A DNA stretch of 14,608 nucleotides from Verrucomicrobiota bacterium (lineage in GTDB: Bacteria; Verrucomicrobiota; Verrucomicrobiia; Chthoniobacterales; UBA10450), in NCBI GenBank assembly GCA_003218615.1, contig QHOD01000009.1, positions 1-14,608 on the forward strand. Direction: 5' to 3'. Below are positions 1 to 6,402 of the stretch, one piece after another (within the stretch, counting starts at the first letter, position 1; the number at the start of each line of letters is the position of its first letter). A program made the translations under genes and the position numbers. The notes below the pieces were generated by a model. That model was not told the DNA's origin. It did no database searches and saw only the letters and a program-made list of their open reading frames with translations.

Positions 1-40
1 TTATGCGCCTTCAGATCCGCCGCGCACCAGACTTTTGATA

Positions 41-50
41 TGTCGATCTT
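41..50 (+). repeat. TGTCGATCTT motif, copy 1
   Basis: This exact 10-mer is preceded by A. It lies 58 nt upstream of the mtfA start, in the only non-coding stretch at the left end (1-107), where I see no other gene or structure. Confidence 0.6.
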
Positions 51-107
51 TCGCCCGAGCGAAGCAATTTCGGTAGGCGCTGTCCGACGGGGCACCTAGA
101 TTTTGAG

Positions 108-902
108 ATGATGTTCGGTTTGCTGAAGCAGAGACGCCGGCTGCGGCTACGGGCTCAGCCTTTTCCAGGAGACTGGATGCGGATGATCGAGCGCAATGTT
201 CCGTTTTTTCGTCGGCTTTCTGCAAATGACCAGGCTGAGCTTCTGGGCCACACCCAAGTGTTTCTTGCGGAAAAGCGTTTCGAAGGATGTGGCGGGCTCG
301 CAATCACTGATGAGATTCGCATGACTATCGCAGCGCAAGCTTGTCTTCTGTTGTTGCATCGCAAGACGGACTATTTCCCGCGTCTGCTGACAATTCTCGT
401 TTATCCCTCTGCATACATGGTGGAGGAGAGACGGCAGATTGAGGATCACGTGTGGGAAGAGGGGACCATGACCCGTCTTGGCGAGACCGGCCGCAGGATG
501 GGCTCGTTGGTTCTTTCCTGGGAGGCCGCCAAATCCGGCGCTGCTGACCCTTCCGACGGGAAGAACGTTATCCTTCACGAATTTGCTCACCAACTCGACT
601 ATGAAAATTACGCAGCCGATGGAGTGCCAGAACTGGCAACGCGCGAGCAGCAATTGTCGTGGCGCGAAGTCATGCGAGCCGAGTTCGCGTCGCTGCGCGC
701 TGCCGATGAGACCGGAATTCCGACGCTTCTGGACACCTACGGAGCCACTGATTCAGCGGAGTTTTTCGCGGTGGCCACCGAGGCTTTCTTCGAGCGACCG
801 CACGCGCTGTGCACCCGTCATCCAAAGATGTACGCCGAGCTACAGCGTTATTTTCATCAGAATCCTGTCGAATACTTGGACGAAAAAATCAAAGCTAATT
901 GA
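108..902 (+). CDS. mtfA: MtfA-type zinc peptidase (M90 family)
   Basis: This 264-residue cytoplasmic protein matches the length of Escherichia coli MtfA (about 265 residues). The zinc-peptidase signature HEFAH is at residues 157-161, inside VILHEFAHQLDYENY, and an acidic stretch ATEAFFERP follows near residue 225. In that region the family supplies its further metal ligand. No signal peptide or membrane segment is seen. In E. coli MtfA binds and inactivates the repressor Mlc, so relieving repression of glucose PTS genes, and it has aminopeptidase activity. Whether an Mlc target exists here cannot be seen, so the regulatory role is inference while the peptidase fold is well supported. The start is one of two adjacent ATGs (108 or 111), without a strong Shine-Dalgarno. 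It stands alone on the plus strand and converges with the minus-strand PLP enzyme. Confidence 0.93.
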   Translation: MMFGLLKQRRRLRLRAQPFPGDWMRMIERNVPFFRRLSANDQAELLGHTQVFLAEKRFEGCGGLAITDEIRMTIAAQACLLLLHRKTDYFPRLLTILVYPSAYMVEERRQIEDHVWEEGTMTRLGETGRRMGSLVLSWEAAKSGAADPSDGKNVILHEFAHQLDYENYAADGVPELATREQQLSWREVMRAEFASLRAADETGIPTLLDTYGATDSAEFFAVATEAFFERPHALCTRHPKMYAELQRYFHQNPVEYLDEKIKAN

Positions 903-919
903 GGTTCGTTTTTACGAAC

Positions 920-976
920 TCAATCTGCTGAAACACTGATCAAGTCGCAGAACTTCTTCAGATCGATGTTGCCGCC
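920..976 (-). pseudogene. C-terminal remnant of a second threonine dehydratase-like gene
   Basis: Read on the minus strand this stretch gives GGNIDLKKFCDLISVSAD followed by TGA. The intact neighbour ends GGNIDMKKFCQLIGS. The two differ largely at third codon positions over GGNID..KKFC.LI, so the remnant diverged while still under protein-level selection and is not a fresh duplication. Similarity stops immediately upstream of the GG pair, where a GTAG-containing intergenic sequence begins. No upstream part of the enzyme is present. I read it as the leftover 3' end of a replaced or deleted paralogue. Confidence 0.7.
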
Positions 977-990
977 CACCTTCGCCAAGC

Positions 991-1013
991 CTACGGCGTA
1001 GCAGGGATACCTG
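991..1013 (+). repeat. Small REP-like element
   Basis: A GTAG tetranucleotide is followed at once by CAGG-GATA-CCTG, a 4-bp hairpin. An inverted GTAG (CTAC) sits 3 nt to its left, making the near-palindrome CTACGGCGTAG. It separates the pseudogene tail from the end of the intact PLP gene. The stem is short, so I hold this weakly. It follows the head-plus-hairpin pattern of the better elements near 3.8, 6.4 and 13.3 kb. Confidence 0.35.
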
Positions 1014-1031
1014 GGTCGGGATTCAATTTGT

Positions 1032-2000
1032 TTACGACCCGATTAACTGGCAAAACTTTTTCATGTCGATGTTACCGCCCGAAACGATGGCAACGATCGG
1101 TCCCTTGCCGGCTTTTCCAGTTAACGCGGCAGCGACCGGGAGAGCACCTGCGCCTTCAGCGATAATTCGTGTCTTTTCCGCCATCAGGCGCATCGCTTTC
1201 TTTGTCTCATCCAGGCTGACCACGAGGTAATCATCCACGACGGGTTTCATTCGCTCCCACATGCGCGGGAATAAGCTTTGACCGCCGGCGCCATCGACAA
1301 ACGAGGCTCGCCACTCTTTGAATACTTGTGGAGATCCTTTCTCAAATGAAAGCGCGGCGGGCGCGGCCGTCTCCGGTTCGACACCCCAGACTCTGATCTC
1401 CGGTCTGAGCGCCTTGATCGCGCTACCGACGCCGGTGATCAGTCCGCCACCACCAATGCTGGCGATGACAGCCACCGTGTCGGGCGCGTCTTCAAGAATC
1501 TCGAGGCCCATCGTGGCATGACCCGCGATGAAGTTGTGATCGTCAAACGGATGCACAAAGGTGCCTTCTGCTCCGGGAAACGAACGCTCCTCGAGCGCTT
1601 TCCAGGCCATGTCGTACGGCGCCGGAATCAATTTCGCGCCGAGGGCTCGCATTCGTTCCATCTTCGACGCGGGCGCGGTCTCGATCACCACAACCGTGCA
1701 TGGCACGCCTGCTTGTCGCGCTGCGTAAGCGACGCCCTGCCCGGCATTCCCGGCACTGATTGTCCAGACGCCACGTTTGCGCTCGGATTCAGAGAGCATC
1801 GCCACGGCGTTGGCTGCGCCGCGCAACTTGTAAGCATTGATCGGTTGGAGGTTCTCCAATTTGAGGCGGATGTCGGGATAACCAGGTCCCAATTCAAGAT
1901 GGAGAAGCGGTGTGCGCACGATTGTCTTTGCGATTCGTTCGCGCGCTTCTTGTATTTCAGAGAGTTGGATTGAACGAACAGCTTCCAGGGTCGTGGACAT
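1032..2000 (-). CDS. Threonine/serine dehydratase-family PLP enzyme
   Basis: This 322-residue fold-type II PLP enzyme has the length of a catalytic-only threonine dehydratase and lacks a C-terminal ACT regulatory domain. The Schiff-base lysine is K58 in NAYKLRGA. The substrate loop is SAGNAGQG (82-89), the phosphate-binding glycine loop GGGGL (183-187), and the C-terminal SGGNID motif is present. Expected chemistry is deamination of threonine or serine to a 2-oxo acid and ammonia. Two points are unusual: the usual His of the SGNH loop is Ala, and the Glu/Ala/Asp metal site of serine racemases is not conserved (EPETAAPAALS). It is therefore less like serine racemase than the paralogue at 12.4 kb, and the true substrate is open. 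ATG at 2000 is chosen because the family domain starts there; longer readings run into the divergent promoter region. The motif AAGATCGACA directly precedes this ATG. Confidence 0.85.
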   Translation of the reverse strand: MSTTLEAVRSIQLSEIQEARERIAKTIVRTPLLHLELGPGYPDIRLKLENLQPINAYKLRGAANAVAMLSESERKRGVWTISAGNAGQGVAYAARQAGVPCTVVVIETAPASKMERMRALGAKLIPAPYDMAWKALEERSFPGAEGTFVHPFDDHNFIAGHATMGLEILEDAPDTVAVIASIGGGGLITGVGSAIKALRPEIRVWGVEPETAAPAALSFEKGSPQVFKEWRASFVDGAGGQSLFPRMWERMKPVVDDYLVVSLDETKKAMRLMAEKTRIIAEGAGALPVAAALTGKAGKGPIVAIVSGGNIDMKKFCQLIGS

Positions 2001-2010
2001 TGTCGATCTT
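2001..2010 (+). repeat. TGTCGATCTT motif, copy 2
   Basis: Preceded by T. On the minus strand it reads AAGATCGACA and ends exactly at the base before the ATG of the PLP enzyme, so it occupies the ribosome-binding region. Confidence 0.6.
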
Positions 2011-2101
2011 GTTTTAATGCGTGAGTGAGTTCGCGCCAGCCATATTTTCCAACGACGAACAATTGAACGCTTTGAGAGGCATGTGTGTCTGAGCATCCAT
2101 C
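2001..2101. promoter_or_regulatory. Divergent intergenic region
   Basis: These 101 bp separate the start codons of the minus-strand PLP enzyme and the plus-strand secreted protein, so promoters for both should lie here. I could not pick out convincing -35/-10 boxes or an operator. The only notable word is a copy of the TGTCGATCTT motif at the left edge. Confidence 0.45.
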
Positions 2102-2425
2102 ATGATCAAAATTACTACTGCAGCTTTAGTTGCGGCCGCGATGTTCATTTCATCCAGCGCGTTCGCAGGAGACAAGGCGTGTTGCGCCAAAGGCGTGTCG
2201 AACACTGAAAAAGCCGCGTGTCTTGATTTAGCCACACTCAATCTCACGCCCGATCAAAAGGCAAAAATCGAAGCGTGGCAGGCCGATTGCGTGAAGGCAG
2301 GCTGCACCAAAGAAAGCCGGAAAACATTCCTGAAACAGGCAAAAGGAATTCTTTCCGCGGAGCAGTTCGCTCAACTTAAAGCGCAGTGCAAAAAGCCCGC
2401 GAACGCGAAGCAGACTGAAACCTGA
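2102..2425 (+). CDS. Small secreted Spy-like, cysteine-rich protein
   Basis: This 107-residue protein has a clear signal peptide (hydrophobic residues about 5-18, cleavage after SSAFA near residue 22). The mature part is helical and charged, with two LTxxQ-type repeats: LTPDQKAKIEAWQ (48-60) and LSAEQFAQLK (84-93). LTxxQ motifs are the mark of the Spy/CpxP family of periplasmic chaperones and metal-stress proteins. Unlike E. coli Spy or CpxP it has six cysteines (27, 28, 40, 63, 68, 96), including a CC pair just after cleavage, which suggests disulfides or metal binding. The family link rests on short motifs only. It is monocistronic, with its own terminator 35 nt downstream. Confidence 0.82.
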   Translation: MIKITTAALVAAAMFISSSAFAGDKACCAKGVSNTEKAACLDLATLNLTPDQKAKIEAWQADCVKAGCTKESRKTFLKQAKGILSAEQFAQLKAQCKKPANAKQTET

Positions 2426-2459
2426 TCGCGCTGTCGGTTTCCATCTACCTTTAAGGATG

Positions 2460-2491
2460 AATCGCGCCGGCCGCGGCGGGCGCGATTTTTT
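2460..2491 (+). terminator. Rho-independent terminator of the Spy-like gene
   Basis: A perfect 9-bp stem, AATCGCGCC (2460-2468) with GGCGCGATT (2479-2487), encloses a 10-nt GC-rich loop and runs into six T residues (2486-2491). It is oriented for plus-strand transcription and has no matching T-run on the other strand. Confidence 0.85.
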
Positions 2492-2563
2492 GTTCCGTCG
2501 AATTTCAGGGCAACGAGAGTCAAGGACGTCGTACCGGGTTCTCGTTTGCTTGGCACCGATATA

Positions 2564-2579
2564 CCTGGCGACAGGCTAC
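2564..2579 (-). repeat. GTAG-headed hairpin at the nuclease stop codon
   Basis: On the minus strand GTAG is followed at once by CCTG-TCGC-CAGG. The TAG of the head is the stop codon of the S1/P1 nuclease. The 4-bp stem is short, and it is included because the same arrangement recurs at other stops in this window. Confidence 0.4.
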
Positions 2580-3700
2580 AGAATCTTCTCTAGCAAATCG
2601 GCAAGGCGCCAGCCGGCTTTGTGTAATTCCTCCCGGACAATATTCACCGCCCACGCGCGGTAAGCAATGTGGTCCGGCTCAGGTTTTTCTTTAGCTTCGC
2701 CCGCTGCGACGACGCGATCTTCCTCCTCTTCCGGGTGCACATTGGTGAATTGCAAGCGCTCATGCGCTTCGCGCGCAATTGGTAGAATCTCGTCCGCCCA
2801 GGCTGCCGCGTAATTCTGGATGTCGATGTTCAATGGCAGCCGCCAGTTCTGCGGTTCATGTGCGGCCATCTCGTGTACCAATTGTCTTTTGAGCGGCTCG
2901 ATCTGTGCCTGGAGCTCGCTTCTATTCAGCGTGTTCGACACCTCAGGGAAGAGTGCATTCACCGCATCATAATCCCAAAACCCGTGGAATTTCGTCTTGT
3001 GAATTCCGCGCCGACGCGGCGGCTCATCTCTGAGTGCCAGCGTGAATGTGTTTCCACCTTCGTCAGCCAGGGCTGATTTGTCTTTATCGGGATCGGCTAC
3101 CCGACCCTGCGTATCGAAATATACTGCACCGACATGTAGAGGCTGGTGAATATCGCCAACATAATGAGCCAGCAAAATGACCGCTACAGGCTTGGTAATT
3201 TTGCGTTCGTTTTGTTCCGGCACTCGCCCCTGCAGCACTCCGACGCAATACGGAATCATGTGCACGATGTCCCACTTGCTGCGACCAGCAGTGCCTGCGG
3301 CGTATTTCTGCGCCGGTGCTACTGGCACGTCGGTGTAGTGAAACCAATGATGCGAAGGCATCGTTGAAGTCATGTCGTGAGTCGGTTGATTCGCCCGCCA
3401 AAAATCGCGCAATTGCTCATCAATTTTTGGGTGCGTTGAGTAGCGAAAACTCTTCGGATCATCCACGCCTTTCTTATCCCAACCTTTGATCTCGTCGGGA
3501 ATCACGGCCGCTTTTTCGAGGAGAATCCCGTCGAGTAACGAGCGGATTTTGACAGCGGTCGGTGTATTCGCCAGTCGCTCGTCCGCAATCGCACCAACGA
3601 TCTCATGCCCGAGCGGAGCGTAGGCGTGAAGTGGCGTCGCAAATCCAATGGCAAAAAGAACGGTCGCGCTGAACACAGCGCGACGAGACGCGAATTTCAT
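2576..3700 (-). CDS. Secreted S1/P1-type nuclease
   Basis: This 374-residue protein should be a zinc-dependent secreted nuclease cleaving single-stranded DNA/RNA, with 3'-nucleotidase activity in characterised relatives. A signal peptide (MKFASRRAVF..., cleavage after PLHA at residue 26) leaves a mature start YAPLGHE. The set of metal-binding motifs follows: H32, the HHWFHYTDV block (118-125), HYVGDIHQPLH (179-189), DEGGN (213-217) and HGFWDYD (239-245). In the family the mature N-terminus is Trp, whose amino and carbonyl groups bind zinc; here it is Tyr27. It is longer than the usual mature 260-300 residues because of a Glu-rich C-terminal stretch. ATG at 3700 is chosen for the signal peptide; a longer reading would overlap the Mut7-C gene. 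The stop TAG lies in a GTAG-headed hairpin. Confidence 0.92.
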   Translation of the reverse strand: MKFASRRAVFSATVLFAIGFATPLHAYAPLGHEIVGAIADERLANTPTAVKIRSLLDGILLEKAAVIPDEIKGWDKKGVDDPKSFRYSTHPKIDEQLRDFWRANQPTHDMTSTMPSHHWFHYTDVPVAPAQKYAAGTAGRSKWDIVHMIPYCVGVLQGRVPEQNERKITKPVAVILLAHYVGDIHQPLHVGAVYFDTQGRVADPDKDKSALADEGGNTFTLALRDEPPRRRGIHKTKFHGFWDYDAVNALFPEVSNTLNRSELQAQIEPLKRQLVHEMAAHEPQNWRLPLNIDIQNYAAAWADEILPIAREAHERLQFTNVHPEEEEDRVVAAGEAKEKPEPDHIAYRAWAVNIVREELHKAGWRLADLLEKIL

Positions 3701-3754
3701 TTTGAGAACTGGCGACAATACGATTGAATCTCGACTTGCCCAGGAGAATCCGAG

Positions 3755-3810
3755 TTGTAGCCGATGGCTGCGGCCAGCGGTCCGATTTGCGGCTGACACA
3801 GCGGGCCTAC
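3755..3810. repeat. REP-like inverted doublet
   Basis: The left unit (plus strand) is TTGTAG (3755-3760) followed at once by the stem CCGATGGC (3761-3768), loop TGCG and GCCAGCGG (3773-3780), with one mismatch. The right unit reads from the minus strand: GTAG (3810-3807), then a GC-rich hairpin around GCTG-TGT-CAGC. The right head supplies the TAG stop of the Mut7-C gene. It resembles the 6.4-kb doublet in layout and fills most of the gap between Mut7-C and the nuclease. Confidence 0.5.
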
Positions 3811-4553
3811 GAAAATTGCCCGCGAATTTGTTCGAGACGTTTCTGAAGTTTCGAGAAATGTGATCCGGCCCAGTAAACTTGGCCGCAACCGGTGCATCGC
3901 CGAAACTGCTCGTAATAGATTTTGGTGAGGGGCTCGAGCTTCTCAATTACGTCTGCTTTTGTGACCTTTTGTAGTGATGCATTGCAGCGAAGGCAACGCG
4001 TAAACGGAGCAATCGAATCGAAAAGGTCAAAGCGCCGGATTACCTCAATCGTCTGTTCGTCAGCATTTTGAGAACGTGGGCAATATCCCGTTTGCACAAC
4101 TGCATGCATGAGCAAACGCCGGTCCCTGGTAAGCAATGCGCGATTCTCGGTTTTCATCGTCTGCAGCAATTGTCGATCTTGCGCGTGTGGGTTGTAAGCG
4201 ACATCAAAGCCAAGCAAGCGCAGGTCGCGGGCGAGTTTGCCAAGATGTCCATCTGCGATAAAGCGCTTAACACAGATCGTTTGTAAGCGATCTTTCTTGA
4301 ATTGCGTGGACAAAAACCCCACCGGATACACATCGACCATCCTATCCTCTTCGACTACGTGGGCAAAATTGACAGGCTGGCCATCAACCAAGATCAAGTC
4401 CACTTCCGGATGTGGGACGCCGCACGACTCGATTACATCTTTGACCGATGTTCTTTCGCCCAGGCCTCGCGCGACAGTTCCGCCACGCTCTCTTGACCCG
4501 AGAAAAAAATCGAGGTCGCCGTGAAATTTGAGTCGAACCGTGAAGGCCCTCAC
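3807..4553 (-). CDS. Mut7-C RNase with N-terminal ubiquitin-like domain
   Basis: This 248-residue protein joins an N-terminal ubiquitin/MoaD-like domain (about 1-80, RAFTVRLKFHGDL ... VDVYPVGF) to a Mut7-C domain (about 93-245). Mut7-C is a PIN-like RNase fold with a zinc ribbon. Candidate acidic catalytic residues are D101 (RFIADGHLGKLARDL), D110 and D144 (LLTRDRRL). Zinc ligands are C187/C190 (CLRC) and C220/C223 (CTGC). Length and order match the widespread bacterial Mut7-C/ubiquitin fusion. An RNase role is predicted for the family, but targets are not known to me. The start is assigned to GTG at 4553, one base after the TGA of the 3D-domain gene. Longer readings would run entirely inside that gene and add no domain. 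Translational coupling is likely. Confidence 0.87.
   Translation of the reverse strand: MRAFTVRLKFHGDLDFFLGSRERGGTVARGLGERTSVKDVIESCGVPHPEVDLILVDGQPVNFAHVVEEDRMVDVYPVGFLSTQFKKDRLQTICVKRFIADGHLGKLARDLRLLGFDVAYNPHAQDRQLLQTMKTENRALLTRDRRLLMHAVVQTGYCPRSQNADEQTIEVIRRFDLFDSIAPFTRCLRCNASLQKVTKADVIEKLEPLTKIYYEQFRRCTGCGQVYWAGSHFSKLQKRLEQIRGQFS
4171..4180 (+). repeat. TGTCGATCTT motif, copy 3
   Basis: Preceded by T, inside the Mut7-C gene. Read in the gene's frame it encodes the QDRQ part of NPHAQDRQLLQ. Confidence 0.6.
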
Positions 4554-4554
4554 G

Positions 4555-5268
4555 TCACCGGACGATTCTTGCGTCGGAGTAAGCGTACTCAAATGTAGTT
4601 CCGCGCGGCCGACCCATGAACCGGCCCGGACCGAGCGGTTCATCTTCCCCGTAATAACAGTCCACTTGCCACCGGCGCAGACCGCCGCCGGTATCGACGA
4701 TTTTCCATCGCGTGCTGCCAAAAATTTCCCGCACAGTGGGGGATGACGTCTCGATGATGGCGCCGTGGCGAAGGCTGCCTTGACTCGATTTAATCGCGGC
4801 GGAATAACGCGCGACGAGAGTGCCACCGCCCCCTGTTGGCCGTGAGGCGAAAGCGAAGGAACCTCTGCCGTTGTAACGAATGTAATGATTCCCATTTACC
4901 GGTGTGGTGATCCGGCCAAAGCCTTCCTTTTTCACGGAGCGCAAAAAATCGCGCGGATACTTTTGCGCGTGCAATCCAGCTTTCGTCGTGGGCGTCGCAT
5001 CAAAACCGCGTTCGAAAGTGAAACCGGATTCCATGGGCGTGTAATAAAGGGTGCAGACGATAAAATACTCGCCGTTGTGACCCTGCGGACGCCGCGCCAG
5101 TTTCTCATTTTCGTAAGCAAGACGTTGCACTACTTCCGGCCACGGAATGTCGGCGAGAGTTTGCGGCAAGATCGACATCGACCAAGCGACAACGACCGCG
5201 CCGATTAATCGCCGAAAACCGCGTCGATTGGGCCGCCAATCAGGATTTCGATCGGAAGGTGTTTCCAT
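4555..5268 (-). CDS. Secreted 3D-domain (MltA-like barrel) protein
   Basis: This roughly 237-residue protein has a basic N-terminus (RRGFRR), a hydrophobic segment (LIGAVVVAWSMSILPQTLA) and a likely signal cleavage before DIPWPE. The C-terminal part carries the 3D signature IVDTGGGLRRWQVDCYYG, with aspartates at VDTGGG and VDCYYG. An upstream TLYYTP...GFDATPTT block fits the VTAY...D start of the same double-psi barrel. In MltA and Rpf/YabE-type proteins this barrel houses the catalytic or binding Asp residues for peptidoglycan glycan strands, so a cell-wall role is likely. Neighbouring NamZ supports this. The ATG at 5268 is the shortest start that keeps the signal peptide and overlaps the end of namZ by about 64 nt. 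An ATG at 5295 is also possible, and one at 5178 would cut into the signal peptide. Confidence 0.8.
   Translation of the reverse strand: METPSDRNPDWRPNRRGFRRLIGAVVVAWSMSILPQTLADIPWPEVVQRLAYENEKLARRPQGHNGEYFIVCTLYYTPMESGFTFERGFDATPTTKAGLHAQKYPRDFLRSVKKEGFGRITTPVNGNHYIRYNGRGSFAFASRPTGGGGTLVARYSAAIKSSQGSLRHGAIIETSSPTVREIFGSTRWKIVDTGGGLRRWQVDCYYGEDEPLGPGRFMGRPRGTTFEYAYSDARIVR
5168..5177 (-). repeat. TGTCGATCTT motif, copy 4
   Basis: The minus-strand copy is preceded by A. It lies inside the signal-peptide region of the 3D-domain gene and encodes part of SMSILPQ, a different reading frame from copy 3. Confidence 0.6.
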
Positions 5269-6359
5269 TCGTATTCGTAAGGGGGCTGCTTCCATTGAAA
5301 CTGTCCGCCGTAAATCTTGCGGATGCGCTTGATGATTTCCACTCCTGTCGTAAACGGACGAAAAGTTTCGCGATTAGTCACGTGTAGTTGCGCGCCGCCG
5401 CAGAGTTCTCCCGCGAATTTGTGGAACGTTGGCTGAAAATAATTTTCACGAAAGAAAACTCCCGGTAGTTTCGATGCGTTCAGCTCGTCGCAAAGCGTTT
5501 CTGCGGCTATAAATGGTGCGCCGAAAATTTCGAATGGGCGTGTCGTGCCGCGTCCCTCAGAGATATTTGTTCCTTCGAGTAAGCACATCCCGGGATAAAC
5601 GATCGCGGTTTCGGGCGTCGACATGTTGGGAGAGGGCATTACCCAGGGCAAACCAGTCTCGTCAAACCACATCGCGCGTTGCCAATTTTTCATTGGTAGG
5701 ATCGACAATCGACATTCAGGAAACGCTTCCTTTCGAAATTGCTGTGCAAGTTCGCCGATCGTCTTTCCGTGGCGTACCGGAATCGGATGCATCCCGACAA
5801 ATGATTTGTAATTGAGGTCGAGCACCGGTCCTTCTGTTGTTACGCCGTTAATCGGGTTTGGCCGGTCAAGAAGCACGACCTCGACGCCGCGTTTTTCGCA
5901 GGCGCGCAGGCAAAGATAGAGCGTCCAAATAAACGTGTAATAACGGGCACCGATATCCTGAAGATCGACAAGCAAAACATCCAGACCCTCTAACATTTCT
6001 GCAGTCGGCTCGCGATGTTCGCCGTAAAGACTGTGAACGGGAACGCCAAGCCGCGGGTGCTCGTAGCTTTTCCATTCCACCATATTGTCCTGGGTTTGCC
6101 CGAGAAATCCGTGTTGCGGACCGAAAAACACGGCGAGGCGAAACAGGTCGCCGTTGTGCCGCTCAAGAATCCGCGAGGTATGTTCTAGCTTTGCAGAGAC
6201 GGATGCGGGATGTAGCAACGCGCCGATGCGCGCGCCGTGAAATTTTCTCGGCCAAAGTTCGCTGAGATGATCGAGTGGCAGATGAACAGGCACGGGTGCG
6301 AGTTGTATCACATGCGGCGAACTCCGGCGAGGCGTTGTAGCGGTGCTTGTGTCAAGCAC
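5205..6359 (-). CDS. namZ: NamZ-type exo-N-acetylmuramidase (DUF1343)
   Basis: This protein of up to 384 residues has the conserved DUF1343 blocks in order: FFGPQHGFLGQ (about 78-88), LLVDLQDIGARYYTFIWTL, LLDRPNPING, MPSPNMSTPETAIVYPG and CLLEGTNISEGRGTTRPFE..GAPF. Characterised NamZ enzymes release N-acetylmuramic acid from the non-reducing end of peptidoglycan fragments, giving a recycling role. No signal peptide is visible, whereas many relatives are exported, so the compartment is uncertain. The GTG at 6359 lies inside the stem of a REP-like element, so the first 9 or so residues (MLDTSTATT) may be repeat-derived or untranslated. An alternative GTG at 6311 would give 368 residues. The 3' end overlaps the 3D-domain gene, and it lies downstream of lnt in the same operon. 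Confidence 0.9.
   Translation of the reverse strand: MLDTSTATTPRRSSPHVIQLAPVPVHLPLDHLSELWPRKFHGARIGALLHPASVSAKLEHTSRILERHNGDLFRLAVFFGPQHGFLGQTQDNMVEWKSYEHPRLGVPVHSLYGEHREPTAEMLEGLDVLLVDLQDIGARYYTFIWTLYLCLRACEKRGVEVVLLDRPNPINGVTTEGPVLDLNYKSFVGMHPIPVRHGKTIGELAQQFRKEAFPECRLSILPMKNWQRAMWFDETGLPWVMPSPNMSTPETAIVYPGMCLLEGTNISEGRGTTRPFEIFGAPFIAAETLCDELNASKLPGVFFRENYFQPTFHKFAGELCGGAQLHVTNRETFRPFTTGVEIIKRIRKIYGGQFQWKQPPYEYEWKHLPIEILIGGPIDAVFGD
5961..5970 (-). repeat. TGTCGATCTT motif, copy 5
   Basis: The minus-strand copy is preceded by T, inside namZ. It encodes the VDL of the conserved LLVDLQDIG block. A one-mismatch relative (TGTCGATCCT) lies in the same gene at 5699-5708. Confidence 0.6.
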
Positions 6360-6402
6360 CGAACTATCAATCAGGCGCTCGCCGCGGCGAGCGCCTCTAC
6401 AA
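6335..6402. repeat. REP doublet (REPIN/BIME-like)
   Basis: Two inverted units face each other. The plus-strand unit is TTGTAG (6335-6340), one base, then a perfect hairpin GGTGCTTG-TGT-CAAGCACC (6342-6360). The minus-strand unit is TTGTAG (6402-6397) followed by a perfect 24-nt palindrome (6396-6373, half-site AGGCGCTCGCCG). The identical six-base heads flanking two hairpins match the published architecture of REPINs, which are moved by RAYT transposases in other bacteria. The right head contains the lnt stop TAG and the left hairpin contains the upstream namZ start. No RAYT gene is in this window. Confidence 0.75.

Noticed and set aside
1..303. Minus-strand open frame running antisense through the mtfA start and ending at the left edge
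   Set aside because: It has no recognisable motif and covers a well-supported gene on the other strand. A real gene tail in 1-107 cannot be excluded but has no positive support.
41..2010. TGTCGATCTT as a promoter operator, since copies 1 and 2 lie upstream of genes
   Set aside because: Seven of nine copies are inside coding sequence far from any start, so an operator role cannot be the general explanation.
3697..3897. Minus-strand 66-codon frame between the Mut7-C and nuclease genes
   Set aside because: It overlaps the end of Mut7-C in another frame, and much of it translates the REP-like doublet.
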